Below are positions 1 to 10,787 of a DNA stretch of 64,000 nucleotides, piece by piece. This DNA is from Boothiomyces macroporosus. Taxonomy: Eukaryota > Chytridiomycota > Chytridiomycetes > Rhizophydiales > Terramycetaceae. A program made the position numbers and the translations under genes. Location: NCBI GenBank assembly GCA_027604185.1, contig JADGKB010000022.1, positions 62,001 through 126,000 of the forward strand, given 5' to 3'. The notes below the pieces were generated by a model. That model was given only the letters and a program-made list of their open reading frames with translations. It searched no databases and was not told where the DNA came from. Position 1 is the stretch's first letter; each line of letters begins with the position of its first letter.

Positions 1-250
1 AGCAATTCCTTGGTGGGACCAGGCTCATTGGTGGTTGGGGAGATCCTTGTTTCTGCTTGGATTGGTGAATGTATACTTGGGTATTGCCTATTACAGTCGC
101 AACTATGATTTAGCGGGATGGGTATTGCCAGTCTTTTGGATAGTCATTGCTGTAGGAATTGCGGGAATGATTTATGGCCAAGCAACAAAGGGACAAGACA
201 ACCACGTGAAATCCACAGAAGATTCCCGTAAAATTATGGTATCAGAATAA
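1..250 (+). CDS. DOMON-cytochrome b561 protein, 3' end only (array copy 1)
   Basis: Only the last ~83 residues are in the window; the reading frame enters at base 2 and stops at 250. The visible part is the C-terminal half of a cytochrome b561 core: PWWDQAHWWLGR, which carries the last conserved haem-ligand His, then two membrane helices and a short charged tail. The His motif and spacing match the four complete copies that follow on the same strand, so this is the first member of a five-gene tandem array. In characterised members of this family the b561 core moves electrons across a membrane between two b haems. The 5' part (signal peptide and DOMON) lies upstream of the window. Confidence 0.85.
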   Translation, partial: AIPWWDQAHWWLGRSLFLLGLVNVYLGIAYYSRNYDLAGWVLPVFWIVIAVGIAGMIYGQATKGQDNHVKSTEDSRKIMVSE

Positions 251-347
251 ATCATTTTCAAGTAATGCAATGACATTCATCACAATTTGTGTTACACACG
301 CCGCAAGTGGGAAGGCAGATGTTGCTCCGCCCCAAGAAAAGTTTTCC

Positions 348-1469
348 ATGATTCCTCTTATCATCTTTCGTTTGGTTTCTGCAGTGACTTATACTCCGGT
401 AAGCAACGGATTTAGTATTACCGCATCTCCATCTACAGGCGGACAAACCTGTTTTACAGTTCATAGTGCCGAAAGTGGTTGGGCAGCAATCGGAGTTGGA
501 AGTGGTTCAATGTCAGGAGCAGATATCTATTTAGGTTGGAAGAGCTCGCAAGGTGCAATATCTGTTGGAAATTTCGAAGGTTCCGGGCATGTTCAACCTT
601 CCGCCAATTCGGTTCAAAATGCCCAACAAGTCACTTTATTGGAGACTTCACCAAGCTGGGCCAAACTTTCCTTTTCATTCTGCCGGCCTACAGCAATTTC
701 ATCAAATGGCAAATCAATCACTCCGGACCAGAGCTACATTTATGCATCTTGCCCGGATCAGCCATCTGGAAGCTCTCCTAGCAATTTGAGATTCAGCCAA
801 CATGCAGGAACGTATGGTAGTTTTGCCATTGACTTTACGAGCACTGCTAACACTACTGTAGTCGGCAGCACCAACAACCCATTCCTCTTTCCAAGCGGTT
901 CATTCAGTTATCAGCAAATTGTTGCACTTCATGGAATTTTGATGTTTATTGCTTGGTCAGTATCACCGTTTATTGGAATATTTATTGCGAGGTACACCAA
1001 GGACCTTTTGGGACACAACTGGTACAGATTGCATGTATTTTTCATGGGAGTTGGTTGTGGTTTGGTGACTGTAGTATCTTTCTTTTTGATAGTTCTCTAC
1101 ATTCATCCTCCCCACTTCAGCAAGCTCCATCATGTTTTTGGCGTAATCGTTTTCATTGGTGTTATTCTGCAGGTAATCCTAGGATATATTAGCAACGCTA
1201 GATGGTCTCCAGAAAGGACTTTTATCCCGTGGTGGGATACCTTGCATTGGTGGTTTGGAAGAAGTCTCTTTCTGCTCGGTCTTGTGAATGTGTATCTTGG
1301 ATTATCTCTGTATGATGATAACTATGTATTGGCCACTTGGGTTACGCCGGTATATTGGGTTGTTGTAGTTCTTGGGATTGGCTTGCTTGTCTTTGGTCAG
1401 GTTACAATCGGTCAAGTACATCACCTAAAGAAACAGCAAGAAGAGCAAAAAAATCTTATTGCACTTTAA
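348..1469 (+). CDS. Secreted-face DOMON-cytochrome b561 transmembrane protein (array copy 2)
   Basis: 373 residues from the Met at 348, without intron. I chose 348 because it starts a short signal peptide (MIPLIIFRLVSA); the frame is open 26 codons upstream but without a better start. A DOMON domain (about residues 15-150, with SAESGWAAIGVGSG) is followed by five or six membrane helices of the cytochrome b561 type. Candidate haem ligands are the His of ALHGILM, RLHVFFM, KLHHVFG and TLHWWFGR. DOMON-b561 proteins are thought to pass electrons across the plasma or vesicle membrane to an outside acceptor such as ferric iron or a radical. A Trp-rich PWWDTLHWW motif precedes the last helices. Flanked by paralogues on both sides. 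Confidence 0.87.
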   Translation: MIPLIIFRLVSAVTYTPVSNGFSITASPSTGGQTCFTVHSAESGWAAIGVGSGSMSGADIYLGWKSSQGAISVGNFEGSGHVQPSANSVQNAQQVTLLETSPSWAKLSFSFCRPTAISSNGKSITPDQSYIYASCPDQPSGSSPSNLRFSQHAGTYGSFAIDFTSTANTTVVGSTNNPFLFPSGSFSYQQIVALHGILMFIAWSVSPFIGIFIARYTKDLLGHNWYRLHVFFMGVGCGLVTVVSFFLIVLYIHPPHFSKLHHVFGVIVFIGVILQVILGYISNARWSPERTFIPWWDTLHWWFGRSLFLLGLVNVYLGLSLYDDNYVLATWVTPVYWVVVVLGIGLLVFGQVTIGQVHHLKKQQEEQKNLIAL

Positions 1470-1776
1470 AATGGAATAAACTCTTTATGCATGTAATCTG
1501 CTTACAAATATATTGACTCTTTGTGTTATTGTCTGGCTTGGCTTGCGGTAAGCCGTCAACCAAAAGAGTAAAGAAAAAGCAAACCGCATCTTCAATACTA
1601 GTACTAAATTCGACAGCGCAATATTTCAAAGGCAATAATAATTTTTAGCATTTACCTCTGATCCCGCTCCAACTATCTACGATCTTTTCTTGCAAAATAC
1701 ACTCTTACAGATATTTTGCAGAAATCTGCTCCATCTCCGAAATATTTCCGCAGTTCAGCCTAGATTGATAACCAAA

Positions 1777-1785
1777 TATATAAAG
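1777..1785 (+). promoter_or_regulatory. TATA box of array copy 3
   Basis: TATATAAAG lies 32 bp upstream of the ATG at 1809. The same spacing (32-37 bp) is seen at several genes here and would leave almost no 5' leader. The rest of the 339-bp gap from 1470 holds nothing else that I recognise. Confidence 0.5.
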
Positions 1786-1808
1786 TGCATCTAGATTCAA
1801 CAGAAATA

Positions 1809-2948
1809 ATGAATTTAATACTGCTACTCTCTTTTGTCAATGCTGGACAGGTCTGCCCAATTTCAAATGGTTTCTGTATTGTTGCAGAAAGCATAGGTTC
1901 AAGTACTTGCTTTACTATACATAGTAAGTACAGCGGCTGGAATGGTATTGGAGTTGGCGAGACTGTGATGAAAGGCTCTGAAATTTACATTGGATGGGAA
2001 AATTCTACAGGCGAGTATACGGTTGGAGATTACTTTGGAATCGGACATACTCAACCAAGATTAAACGAGTCTCCAAATCACTCTGTGGTTGCTTTAAGAG
2101 ATCCTGCTCCGTCCTGGTCTTTGCAGTCGTTTTCATTTTGTCGTCCAACCACATTGTCTTCCAACGGTAATTCAATTACACCCACAGCAGGTTTCATCTT
2201 TGCTGGGTCTAATAGTGCTCCTTCCGGAAATCGCGATAGTGCAAGAATAAGACTAGAGGAACACGATGTTCGGGGTGTATTCCAACCAGATTTTTCTGCG
2301 GGCTCAACAGTAACAACTACTGGGAGTGGGATAAATGGCTCAAACTCAACTATTGGAGAATTCTCTTTTCCACATGGAATACTATCTCCTTCCAGTTCAT
2401 TTTCTTATCAAACAATGCTTATTACTCATGGGTCTCTCATGTTTATTGCCTGGGTAATTTCACCATTCATTGGCATATATATTGCGCGGTACTTGAAGAA
2501 CACCCTTGGACACACATGGTACATACTCCACGTATTCTTTATGGCCGCAGTAACTGGAGCAGGGACTATTGCTTCATTTTTGCTGATCTTTTTGTACTCT
2601 CCAGATAGATTTTCAACTGATGACTCTACTGTTGGTGATTATCATGAAAAGATTGGATTGGCCGTCGCAATTACTGTTGTTATCCAAGTAGTTTTAGGAT
2701 TCGTTTGTAATGCTGCATATGACCCAGACAGAACTTTAATCCCATGGTGGGATCAATTGCACTGGTGGCTAGGTAGAAGTTTGTTTTTGATTGGAGTTCT
2801 CAACGTGTATTTGGGAATTTTGTACTATCAAGAACGGTTTGACGCAGTTTGGGCAATACCCGCTTTTTGGGGATTTCTGGTACTAGGAATCGCTCTGTTT
2901 GCTACGGCCAATTACAAAGATTCCAAAGATTCCAAAAGCATGAAGTGA
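1809..2948 (+). CDS. DOMON-cytochrome b561 transmembrane protein (array copy 3)
   Basis: 379 residues, no intron. The start at 1809 gives a short signal peptide (MNLILLLSFVNA). The DOMON domain (about 15-160) keeps the YSGWNGIGVG core seen in its paralogues. The b561 core follows, with His in ITHGSLM, ILHVFFM, YHEKIG and QLHWWLGR. This copy is the most divergent of the array: the DOMON part has extra Cys and a longer linker before the first helix (GINGSNSTIGEFS). Unlike copies 4 and 5 it lacks the intron in the SGW codons. Role inferred from family: transmembrane electron transfer. Confidence 0.86.
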   Translation: MNLILLLSFVNAGQVCPISNGFCIVAESIGSSTCFTIHSKYSGWNGIGVGETVMKGSEIYIGWENSTGEYTVGDYFGIGHTQPRLNESPNHSVVALRDPAPSWSLQSFSFCRPTTLSSNGNSITPTAGFIFAGSNSAPSGNRDSARIRLEEHDVRGVFQPDFSAGSTVTTTGSGINGSNSTIGEFSFPHGILSPSSSFSYQTMLITHGSLMFIAWVISPFIGIYIARYLKNTLGHTWYILHVFFMAAVTGAGTIASFLLIFLYSPDRFSTDDSTVGDYHEKIGLAVAITVVIQVVLGFVCNAAYDPDRTLIPWWDQLHWWLGRSLFLIGVLNVYLGILYYQERFDAVWAIPAFWGFLVLGIALFATANYKDSKDSKSMK

Positions 2949-3076
2949 AACAAGTTTAAATAAAAGCACTAATTTCTTTGTTAAAGGAATTCCCATATCA
3001 TTCAGGAATCGAGCCAGGCTTTAGTGCGCCTCATAAATCCACGCAGCCTTCAAATTATTTTTTACAAAGACTTGCA

Positions 3077-4184
3077 ATGCTAATAAGTATACTGTTTCGC
3101 TTTGCCAGTGCTGATGTATTTAATATTCCGGGTGTATTCCAAGTATCTGGGGCTCCTTCCACAAATGGGCAAACTTGCTTTACTGTTCACAGTGCCGAAG
3201 GAGGGTAATTCTATTTCTTATTCTAGGTGGGCAGCTATAGGTGTTGGCAGTACTGCCATGTCAGGTTCTGATATTTATCTCGGCTGGAAGAATCAGGGAA
3301 CAGTAATGGTTGGGAATTTCAAAGGAACAGGTCATAGCCAACCATCTCCAAATTCTGTGCAAAATGCCCAACAAGTTACCTTGATGGAAACAGCACCTTC
3401 TTGGTCAAAACTATCTTTTTCATTCTGCAGACCTACTGCCATTGCTTCAAATGGAAAATCGATCACAGCTACTCAAAATTACATTTATGCTTCATCTCCT
3501 GACCAACCATCTGGAAGCTCTGTAAACACTTTGAGCTACAGTCAACATGCGAGCAACTATGGAAATTTCAATGCCAACTTTGCCGCCAGTTCCAACACCA
3601 CCACAACAGGAAGTGTTAGTGCCTCAATCTTGAGAGTTGGGGATGATTTTACCTATCAACAAGTAGTAGCATTGCATGGAATCATGATGTTTGTAGCCTG
3701 GATGATTGCACCGTTTCTTGGAATATTCTGTGCAAGGTATCTAAAGGATGTTCTTGGACATAACTGGTATAGGCTCCATGTTTTCTTTATGGCGTTTGCT
3801 TGTGGATTAGTCACTCTTCTGTCTTTTGCATTGATATTTTTGTATAGTCAACCTCCACATTTCAATGAAAACCATAAAGTCGTTGGATTGATTATTCTCC
3901 TCTGTCTGCTATTCCAAATTATGTTGGGCTACATCAGCAATGCACGGTGGCATCCTAACCGCAAGACTATTCCATGGTGGGATAAAGCTCATTGGTGGTT
4001 CGGAAGAGGGCTATTCTTACTTGCAATTTTTAATGTCTATCTCGGTATAGATTTGTACGGAGACAACTACGGGTCATCATCATTTGGATTGTATTCTTTC
4101 ATTGTGGTCCTTGTGCTTGGAGTTATCATGATGATAGTCGGTCAATTTACTTATGGTCAAGTTCATCACGTCGCTGATAAATAA
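3077..4184 (+). CDS. DOMON-cytochrome b561 transmembrane protein (array copy 4)
   Basis: Exons 3077-3204 and 3227-4184; 361 residues. The 22-nt intron interrupts the Gly-Trp of the DOMON core (HSAEGG/WAAIGVGS). Removing it restores the exact paralogue sequence, whereas reading through gives a stop. Signal peptide MLISILFRFASA, DOMON about 15-145, then the b561 helices with His in ALHGIMM, RLHVFFM, ENHKVVG and AHWWFGR. The intron sits at the same site as in copy 5 and is absent from copies 2 and 3. Role by family: transmembrane electron transfer through two b haems. Confidence 0.87.
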
Positions 4185-4295
4185 ATCTGTGGGTATATAT
4201 TAATTTCATCTTCTCGTGTAACTGAGTTTGTATTTGTTTGTGGTCCAATAATCAATGGAAATAAACAATTGGTCGCGTTTTCTTTTCCTAAAATC

Positions 4296-5416
4296 ATGCT
4301 CGCAAAAGTGTATATTTTAGTAGAGCTGATCCGAGCTGCGACTTATTGCCCATCACCCAACCAACTTTGCATAAGCGGCGCTCCATCCAATACTACCGGT
4401 CAAACTTGCTTTACAATTCATAGTGCCGAATCAGGGTAAATATTTGTTCATTTAGATGGGCGGCAATTGGTGTAGGAAGCAGTGTGATGTCCGGGGCTGA
4501 TATATACCTAGGATGGACGTATCAAGGACAAAAGTATGTTGGGAATTTCATAGGAACAGGACATGTACAACCATCACCAAATTCGGTCCAGAACGCAATC
4601 GAGGTTTCGCTATTGGAAACCCCGCCAGCGTGGGCACAATTATCGTTTTCATTTTGCAGGCCAACATCTTTAAGCTCTAATGGAAATTCGATTACAGCTA
4701 GCCAGAGTTACATCTACGCTTCTTGTCCATATTCTGCGACTGGAACTACCCCTGCCAGTTTAAGCTTTGATCAACATTCATTAATATATGGCAGCTTTGC
4801 TTTTGATTTCACCACCACCGCTAACACGACCACATCCGGATCTGGAAATAGACCCATTCTTACACCAAGTGGTGGATACACATATCAGCAAATTGTAACT
4901 ATTCATGGTATTATGATGTTTATCGCTTGGGCAGTTTCTCCTTTCCTGGGAATCTTTTGTGCCAGATATTTAAAGCAGGTTTTAGACCATAATTGGTATA
5001 GGCTTCATGTATTGTTTATGGCTGGAACTTGCGGTCTAGTTACTGTTGTATCTTTTACAGTTATAGTCCTATACCTTGAGACTCCACACTTTAACGACAA
5101 GCACAAGATTATCGGTCTGATTGTCTTTCTGTCCCTCTTTGTACAAAGTGTTTTAGGATATATTAGTAACGCACTATGGGAGGCTACGAGAACAGATATT
5201 CCTTGGTGGGACAAGTTGCATTGGTGGGTAGGTAGAGCATTAGCGCTACTTGGAGTTATCAACGTTTTTTTAGGAATTGACTTGTATGAAGATTTGTTTG
5301 GTGAAGCCGCAGCGTTTATGGCGCTATTTTGGATATGTGTTATAGCTGGTTGTTCTCTATTGATTTTTGGTCAATGGAAGTATGGACAGGTCCACCATCA
5401 ATATTCCACTGTCTGA
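4296..5416 (+). CDS. DOMON-cytochrome b561 transmembrane protein (array copy 5)
   Basis: Exons 4296-4435 and 4456-5416; 366 residues. The 20-nt intron GTAAATATTTGTTCATTTAG lies in the same SGW codons as in copy 4. The N-terminus (MLAKVYILVELIRAA) is a less typical signal or anchor than in the other copies. DOMON core is about 20-150; the b561 His residues are in TIHGIMM, RLHVLFM, KHKIIG and LHWWVGR. Last member of the array; the next gene is unrelated. Confidence 0.86.
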
Positions 5417-5464
5417 TTTTGACATTGAAAACCCTTTTAAATAATAAATCGAGGATTTAGACTT

Positions 5465-5750
5465 ATGTTTCAAAAGCAATCAAATGAACTCCATTTGATA
5501 AAGTTATACAACTTGGTGCTGGTTGTAGTTTTGCTGATTCTCCTTTCCCTATGGAAACAATCAAACAGCAAAATTTACGTTATAAAACAAAGTCAGAGCA
5601 AATACAAATTACTTGAAAGGAAACTCGCAAAGTACCGCCGGACTGAAAGAGGTAGGAATTTCTAATCCAGAACTAAAGTCCAAGGTATCCGCACTCACCC
5701 AAGTGATTGATACGAAGCTATCACAATTAAGTCAAGAAACGTTAATATAA
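5465..5750 (+). CDS. Small single-pass membrane protein with coiled-coil tail, unknown
   Basis: Exons 5465-5651 and 5671-5750, joined across the 19-nt intron GTAGGAATTTCTAATCCAG; 88 residues. One hydrophobic segment (about 13-29, LYNLVLVVVLLILLSLW) is followed by a Lys/Arg/Glu-rich helix that continues in frame through the intron (RRTERELKSKVSALTQV). No family recognised. The clean frame across the junction supports a real gene. It could be a small subunit of a membrane complex, but nothing in the sequence says which. Confidence 0.6.
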
Positions 5751-5786
5751 TAGTCCTCACATTAAAAGTTTTCAATTTTCGCGACA

Positions 5787-7155
5787 ATGATGCAGGGCGA
5801 AAACCAAAACGTTACTCCCGATGGAGGTATTATAAAAATTCCAATCGTTTCTAAACCGGAAGGAAAGGAAATCAAATGGACAAGAGGAATAAATGCCAAA
5901 TTTCATTACAAAGCGTTTGCGTATCTCCTCCCTGGACAAAAAGAGGAGTGTAGACATGACACTGACTGTGTCCACAAATCTCACTCATTTTGTGGGTCGG
6001 ATTGCAAGGATGAAAAGAAAAGCGATCATATGAAGAACAAAATAGAGTTGATGCAGAAATTATTGAATTCCTCTAAAACCTCAAAGGATGAGAAAAAGGT
6101 GTGGGAATTCTAATTCAGGAGCCAAAAGCTGAACTGGACCCTAATCTAAAGCCAGTGCGCCAGCAAGTATCAAACTCTAGAGATTTACAACCTTTTCCCT
6201 TCGAATTAAGGATAGGGTATTCCTTTTCCGTAAAAGCGATGGAGCTGTGCATAAAGACCATGAAAATTGGTGAAAGAGCTAGGTTTCTCTGCATGCCAGA
6301 GTACTGCGATGTAATGAGAGGTTAATTTAGGGCTTTTCCCAATTAGAAAGTGTGATGAGACAAGAAAAGATGAATAGAGAACTGAGAGAGCAAGGAAAAC
6401 CACCAATTAATTTTGGCGGATGCTGCGCTCATGCTACTCCCGAAATGATGGATATAAACAAAGGACTTGAAGATTTGATTCAAGTCCCGCTAGTAATCAT
6501 ATTTTAATCGTAGGAATTTGAATTTGAGCTTTTGGAGGTTCAATATCCAGACACTTTTGAGCGAGAACCGTGGGAAATGAATCCGTACGAGAAGTACCTT
6601 GAAATCCCAAAGATCAAAGATCAAGGAAACGAGTTTTTCAAGAAAGGCGACTATGAGAATGCAGACAAGAAATATGACCGATGTTTATTGCTTGCAGAAT
6701 CACTAGCCACTACTGGCATCGTATTGGATTTGAAGAAGGAAAAGATTGAAGATGAGAAAAGGATCAAAAAAGGTTTAGCACCAGAAGAGTCTATTATTCC
6801 AAAAGACAACAAGATAGAACTAGATCAAGTGGAAGCAATGATCCAATCGTCAAGATTAAATTATGCCATTTGCAAAATGAAACTCAAAGACTATCAATCT
6901 GCCATTCAACAGTGTACAAAAGTACTTCAAAATGACCAAAAATGTATCAAAGCGCTATTTAGACGTGGCCAATCGTATTTGGAACTTGGGCGTGATTTAG
7001 ACTTGGCACAGAAGGATTTTGACACTTTAAAACAATTGATGAAAGCAGGCACTCCTGAATACAGCCAGCTCACACAGCTTGAATCTATCTTGCAAAAGAA
7101 ATTAAAAATACATGCAGAGAAAGAAAAGAAAATGTTTTCTGGCAAACTATTTTAA
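5787..7155 (+). CDS. AIP/XAP2-like co-chaperone: FKBP-like domain plus TPR
   Basis: Exons 5787-6098, 6119-6310, 6331-6492, 6514-7155; 435 residues; introns of 20, 20 and 21 nt. The N-terminal half is an FKBP-like fold (FELRIGYSFSVKAMELC, KIGERARFLC) followed by the GGCCAHA segment and the EFELLEVQYPDTF strand that characterise the AIP/AIPL1 family. The C-terminal third holds TPR helices (IKDQGNEFFKKGDYENADKKY; KALFRRGQSYLELG). AIP proteins bind the C-terminal peptide of Hsp90/Hsp70 through the TPR and act on client proteins. An insertion rich in Cys and Asp (about residues 50-75) in the FKBP-like part is unusual. No sign of an active prolyl isomerase site, as in AIP. Confidence 0.85.
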
Positions 7156-7291
7156 ATAATCTAATACATTAATTGTCCCTTTGGGATATTAATACTTTCC
7201 GATGATTGCATGAAATTTCCATTACCACTGCTTATTCCATTATTTCTACTGTGAAATACTTTTACACTTTTTATAACGTCATACATTCAGC

Positions 7292-10200
7292 ATGGACATT
7301 CCTACCACAGTTGTCTCTAGTATCCTTAGCTTTACTCTACTCTTACGAATTGTAAATTTATCATGGAATTCACTCAAAGAAAGGTCAAAGAGTCTCATGT
7401 ATTACCTCATAGTGCATATGCTTCACTTTGCAACTTTGATTTTAACCATTTTTTTTCAAGATTGGTATATCTTTGGTGTATGGTTCACGGCAATCACGTT
7501 GGATTTAATTATGATTGACATTTTAAAGCCATTTCTACATATATTGGGCTACAAGAAAACAGGTGTCTTCCATTTGGTTGCAGCGGCGGTTTACGCGTGT
7601 TTGACATTCCCTCTTTTTACAAGGTTAATGTATCTAATATAGCTATTTCATACAGAATGTAGCATTAGATGAGTATTATTTTATTGGACTTGCAGTTGCT
7701 TTCATACTTACGTCAGCATTTCAAACATCTAGCCCAATTTACATGGCTTTTGCAATTACAAATGGAGCCAAAAGCAAACCAAAGGACTATGAAGAGACTT
7801 GGAATATTGTAAAAGCATACTTGATTGCATTAGTAATATTTAGTTTCCTCGGAGCTTGCAGTTGGGTTGTCTTTGCGGCAATCAAAAGTCTGCTGTTCTT
7901 AAAGTTGGGTTACTACTTTCAATCATGCTGGTGTCTGGTTTTCCCATTCTGTTTTGACAAGATTAAGCGGCTAAGGTAGCTCTTTGCTAAATTAGATTTA
8001 CTCTGGAACAATTGAGAAAGGCCCGAGTGAATAACAAGAGAGAATCTATAATACTATTCACTGAATCCATATCCAAAATATCTGGAATAGCCAAATCGGC
8101 TGCATTTGGATCATTGCAATCTTTATCTGGGAAGGTGGATGGCAGCATCAGAAAATCTAATTCGCTCTTGTTCAACGACGGAGGGAAAACACTGGGTATT
8201 CCAAAGTCGCCCACTTATGGATCTGGATCTGGCCAATCATTAAATATCAAAGGGGAAAATTCGCTCCGAAGATCCAACCCTAAATTGTATAATGAAAATC
8301 CTGATGAAATTGAAGTTGCATATCATCGGGACGCTTTTTGCAATGTTAGGAAATTGGAAATAGTTGAAGAAGTATTTGGTCAAAGTGCTACTTCCATAAA
8401 ATACATCCCAATATTGGTACAGGATGAAGAGCCTGTCCGAAGGATGCCGTTGATTGGATCGCAACCTTCTGATGCTTTAGCTCCTATTCTTGAAACGCAC
8501 CCTTCTCACTCCAAGCAAAATTCAAATAATGGTTCCAATGGAGAACACAGCCCAATTGTATCCTCAACAATGGATAAATATAGAAAGGAGCTAGAAGCAG
8601 AGGTGAAGAAATTGGACAACCCGCATACAGATGATTATGACGAAAACAGCGAGATATCTCAGTCTATAGTTAGTTTTGTTGAAAAAAAGAACCTTTACAA
8701 GAATGACAAACCTGACATGGTGTCTGTGCAATACATAAAGCCTGTTGAGCCGAAAAAGATCCGACGCTACTCTTCAGCATTGATTGACCTGTATAAATTG
8801 AAAAATCCACACAGCCCTACCGTAAAAGCTCCAGTTCGAGAGTTGGATAGACAAATTGTATCAACTCCCAATTGGCTTACCAAAGAAGTTTTGCAGTTTA
8901 ATTACGCGGACAAAAATATATCGGGTAAGGGCAGAGTAAGGTCAATTTCAGACACCAAAGATAGTAAAAGTAATTCCCAATCGCAGCGTCTTGGCTATTC
9001 TGTATATAATAGTTCACAAGGAACAGATGGAAGGCTAAGCGAATTTATGAAACAAGCGAGAGAAAAAATATCAAATACACATAGTAATACTCCTGGTTCT
9101 GCTAGATTTACCAACAATACAGACGCAAAAAGCCCAAAGAGCAACATGCCTGCAAAGAATTCACAATCAAATAGCGCAGTCCATTCTAGGGCATCTTCTG
9201 GCAATTCTAATCCCAAGAACTCTAGAGAAATCAGTAACTCGCAACGACTTTCAAATTCGAATCAGTTTGCAATGAATAATTCGGCAATGTCGTGGGCTGA
9301 AGCTTCTGGAGGGTGCTCAAAAGATTCCAAAAGGTCTCCCCATGGTCCTTCACAAGTGCTTTCTAAATGTTCAAATGAGTGCGACTATAACCCTGACAGT
9401 GAAATATCCTTGTCTATTGTAAACTTTGTTGAAGCAAAAATGAAGAAGGAAGAGAATGACCAACAAAACCAATCCGGGTTCTTTCATGCTGTTGAAGAGA
9501 AACTACTGTCGTTACCATTGAGGCTATCTCGAAAGAATTCCTTTGATGTGCAACATTATGGCAGCAAAAGGAACTCTGTCTCAAACTCTTTTTCAAGCAA
9601 ATTCAACTCTTCAGATAAAGCAGAGCCCTCTCCATTTTGGCTGTCAAAAGAGCTAGCTCAAGCAGCCATGGAGGCAGAGACTGAACTGGTAGAGTTGGAA
9701 AGCTTTCAAAAAACAAAAAGCGGAGAGCAAAGCAGTAGTAACTTGGAGAATCAAAAAGATATTCTTCCTAGCCCTGCTAACCCTGTATTGGAACGAAGGA
9801 GTTCGCAACTATCCCGAAGACCCTCAATTCATGATACCAATGTACTCAATGAAGCTAGAAAGTCATTTATGGCTACTCATCGATCATCAGTTCAGAGCCG
9901 AAGTAATCAACCCCATCCTTTAAAAGCAGATCACGGGGATAAACACTCAATGGATAGCTCAACATCTCCAATAATCTATGAAAACCCTTATTTACCAAAT
10001 ATTAATCAGCAGAATGAGTATGTAATCAATCAACGACTGAATAAATCTTCGGATTCGCCCAGAAAGAGTCCGACTTTATTTCCTGATAACCAAGAAGCAC
10101 AAAGTAGATCAAGGTCCAACTCTAATCCTAGTCCAAGAATAGGCTCTGTCGCACCATTATCTACTCCTATAGGAAGCAGCAACGAGATAAAACCGAGTTC

Positions 10201-10294
10201 TAGAAACCGATCCAATTCCTTCCAAAAACAAGTTGTATCGGAGCCGGTGATAGAAAGCCAGACCCAAGTAATAAGCCAGAATAGAGTAAAATAA
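7292..10294 (+). CDS. Seven-TM protein with very long Ser/Asn-rich cytoplasmic tail
   Basis: Exons 7292-7623, 7643-7975, 7996-10294; 987 residues; introns of 19 and 20 nt (GTTAATGTATCTAATATAG, GTAGCTCTTTGCTAAATTAG). The first ~215 residues contain seven hydrophobic segments (about 6-22, 36-54, 58-78, 91-109, 124-146, 166-190, 197-214) with a short N-terminus, a receptor-like topology. The remaining ~770 residues are low-complexity, rich in Ser, Asn, Lys and many S-P and R-x-x-S sites. The tail holds a duplicated module: SEISQSIVSFVEKK with PNWLTKEV (about 434-520) and SEISLSIVNFVEAK with PFWLSKEL (about 684-775). No known receptor family is recognised. If the introns were ignored one would see two unrelated ORFs. 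Confidence 0.75.
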
Positions 10295-10329
10295 TAAATT
10301 GATTTTGAAAAAACTTGACAAATCTAAAA

Positions 10330-10761
10330 ATGAAATTGCTTGACGAAGGACAAGAGAATGATCAGCCAGTAACTTGGGAAGATCAAGAGAATATCGTAAT
10401 CGCATGCTAATTCAGAACAAATTCAGCAAGTACAATATCAAGCTGGATGCCCTTGAGGATAAATTCAAAAAATACGTAACAGAAAAGGAATATTTGGATG
10501 ACTTGAAAATGGAGTTGGAACTGGCAGATGAAGATGAATTAATAAAGTAAGCAAAGACTAACAAGGTATCGTGTCGGCGATTGTTTCATTTCCCTACCAG
10601 CAGAAGAGTGCAACAACCGAATTGATCAGCAACATGAACGCTTAAACGAAACAATCGAAAGAACTGAATCCCAAATGAACACAATCAAAAAGGAGATGGC
10701 GAAATTGAAAGCGTTGTTGTATGCCAAGTTTGGAAGTAATATTAATCTCGAAAAAGAATAA
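10330..10761 (+). CDS. PFDN4: Prefoldin subunit 4
   Basis: Exons 10330-10395, 10416-10546, 10566-10761; 130 residues; introns of 20 and 19 nt. The joined protein has the prefoldin beta-type layout: N-terminal helix (VTWEDQENINKFSKY), the hairpin with YRVGDCFISLPAEE, and a C-terminal helix ending in LKALLYAKFGSNINLE. The last motif is nearly identical across eukaryotic prefoldin 4. It is part of the hexameric co-chaperone that hands nascent actin and tubulin to the CCT chaperonin. Length is normal for the family. Confidence 0.93.
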
Positions 10762-10787
10762 AGAATTTAATCTTTTTAAAGCGCGTA

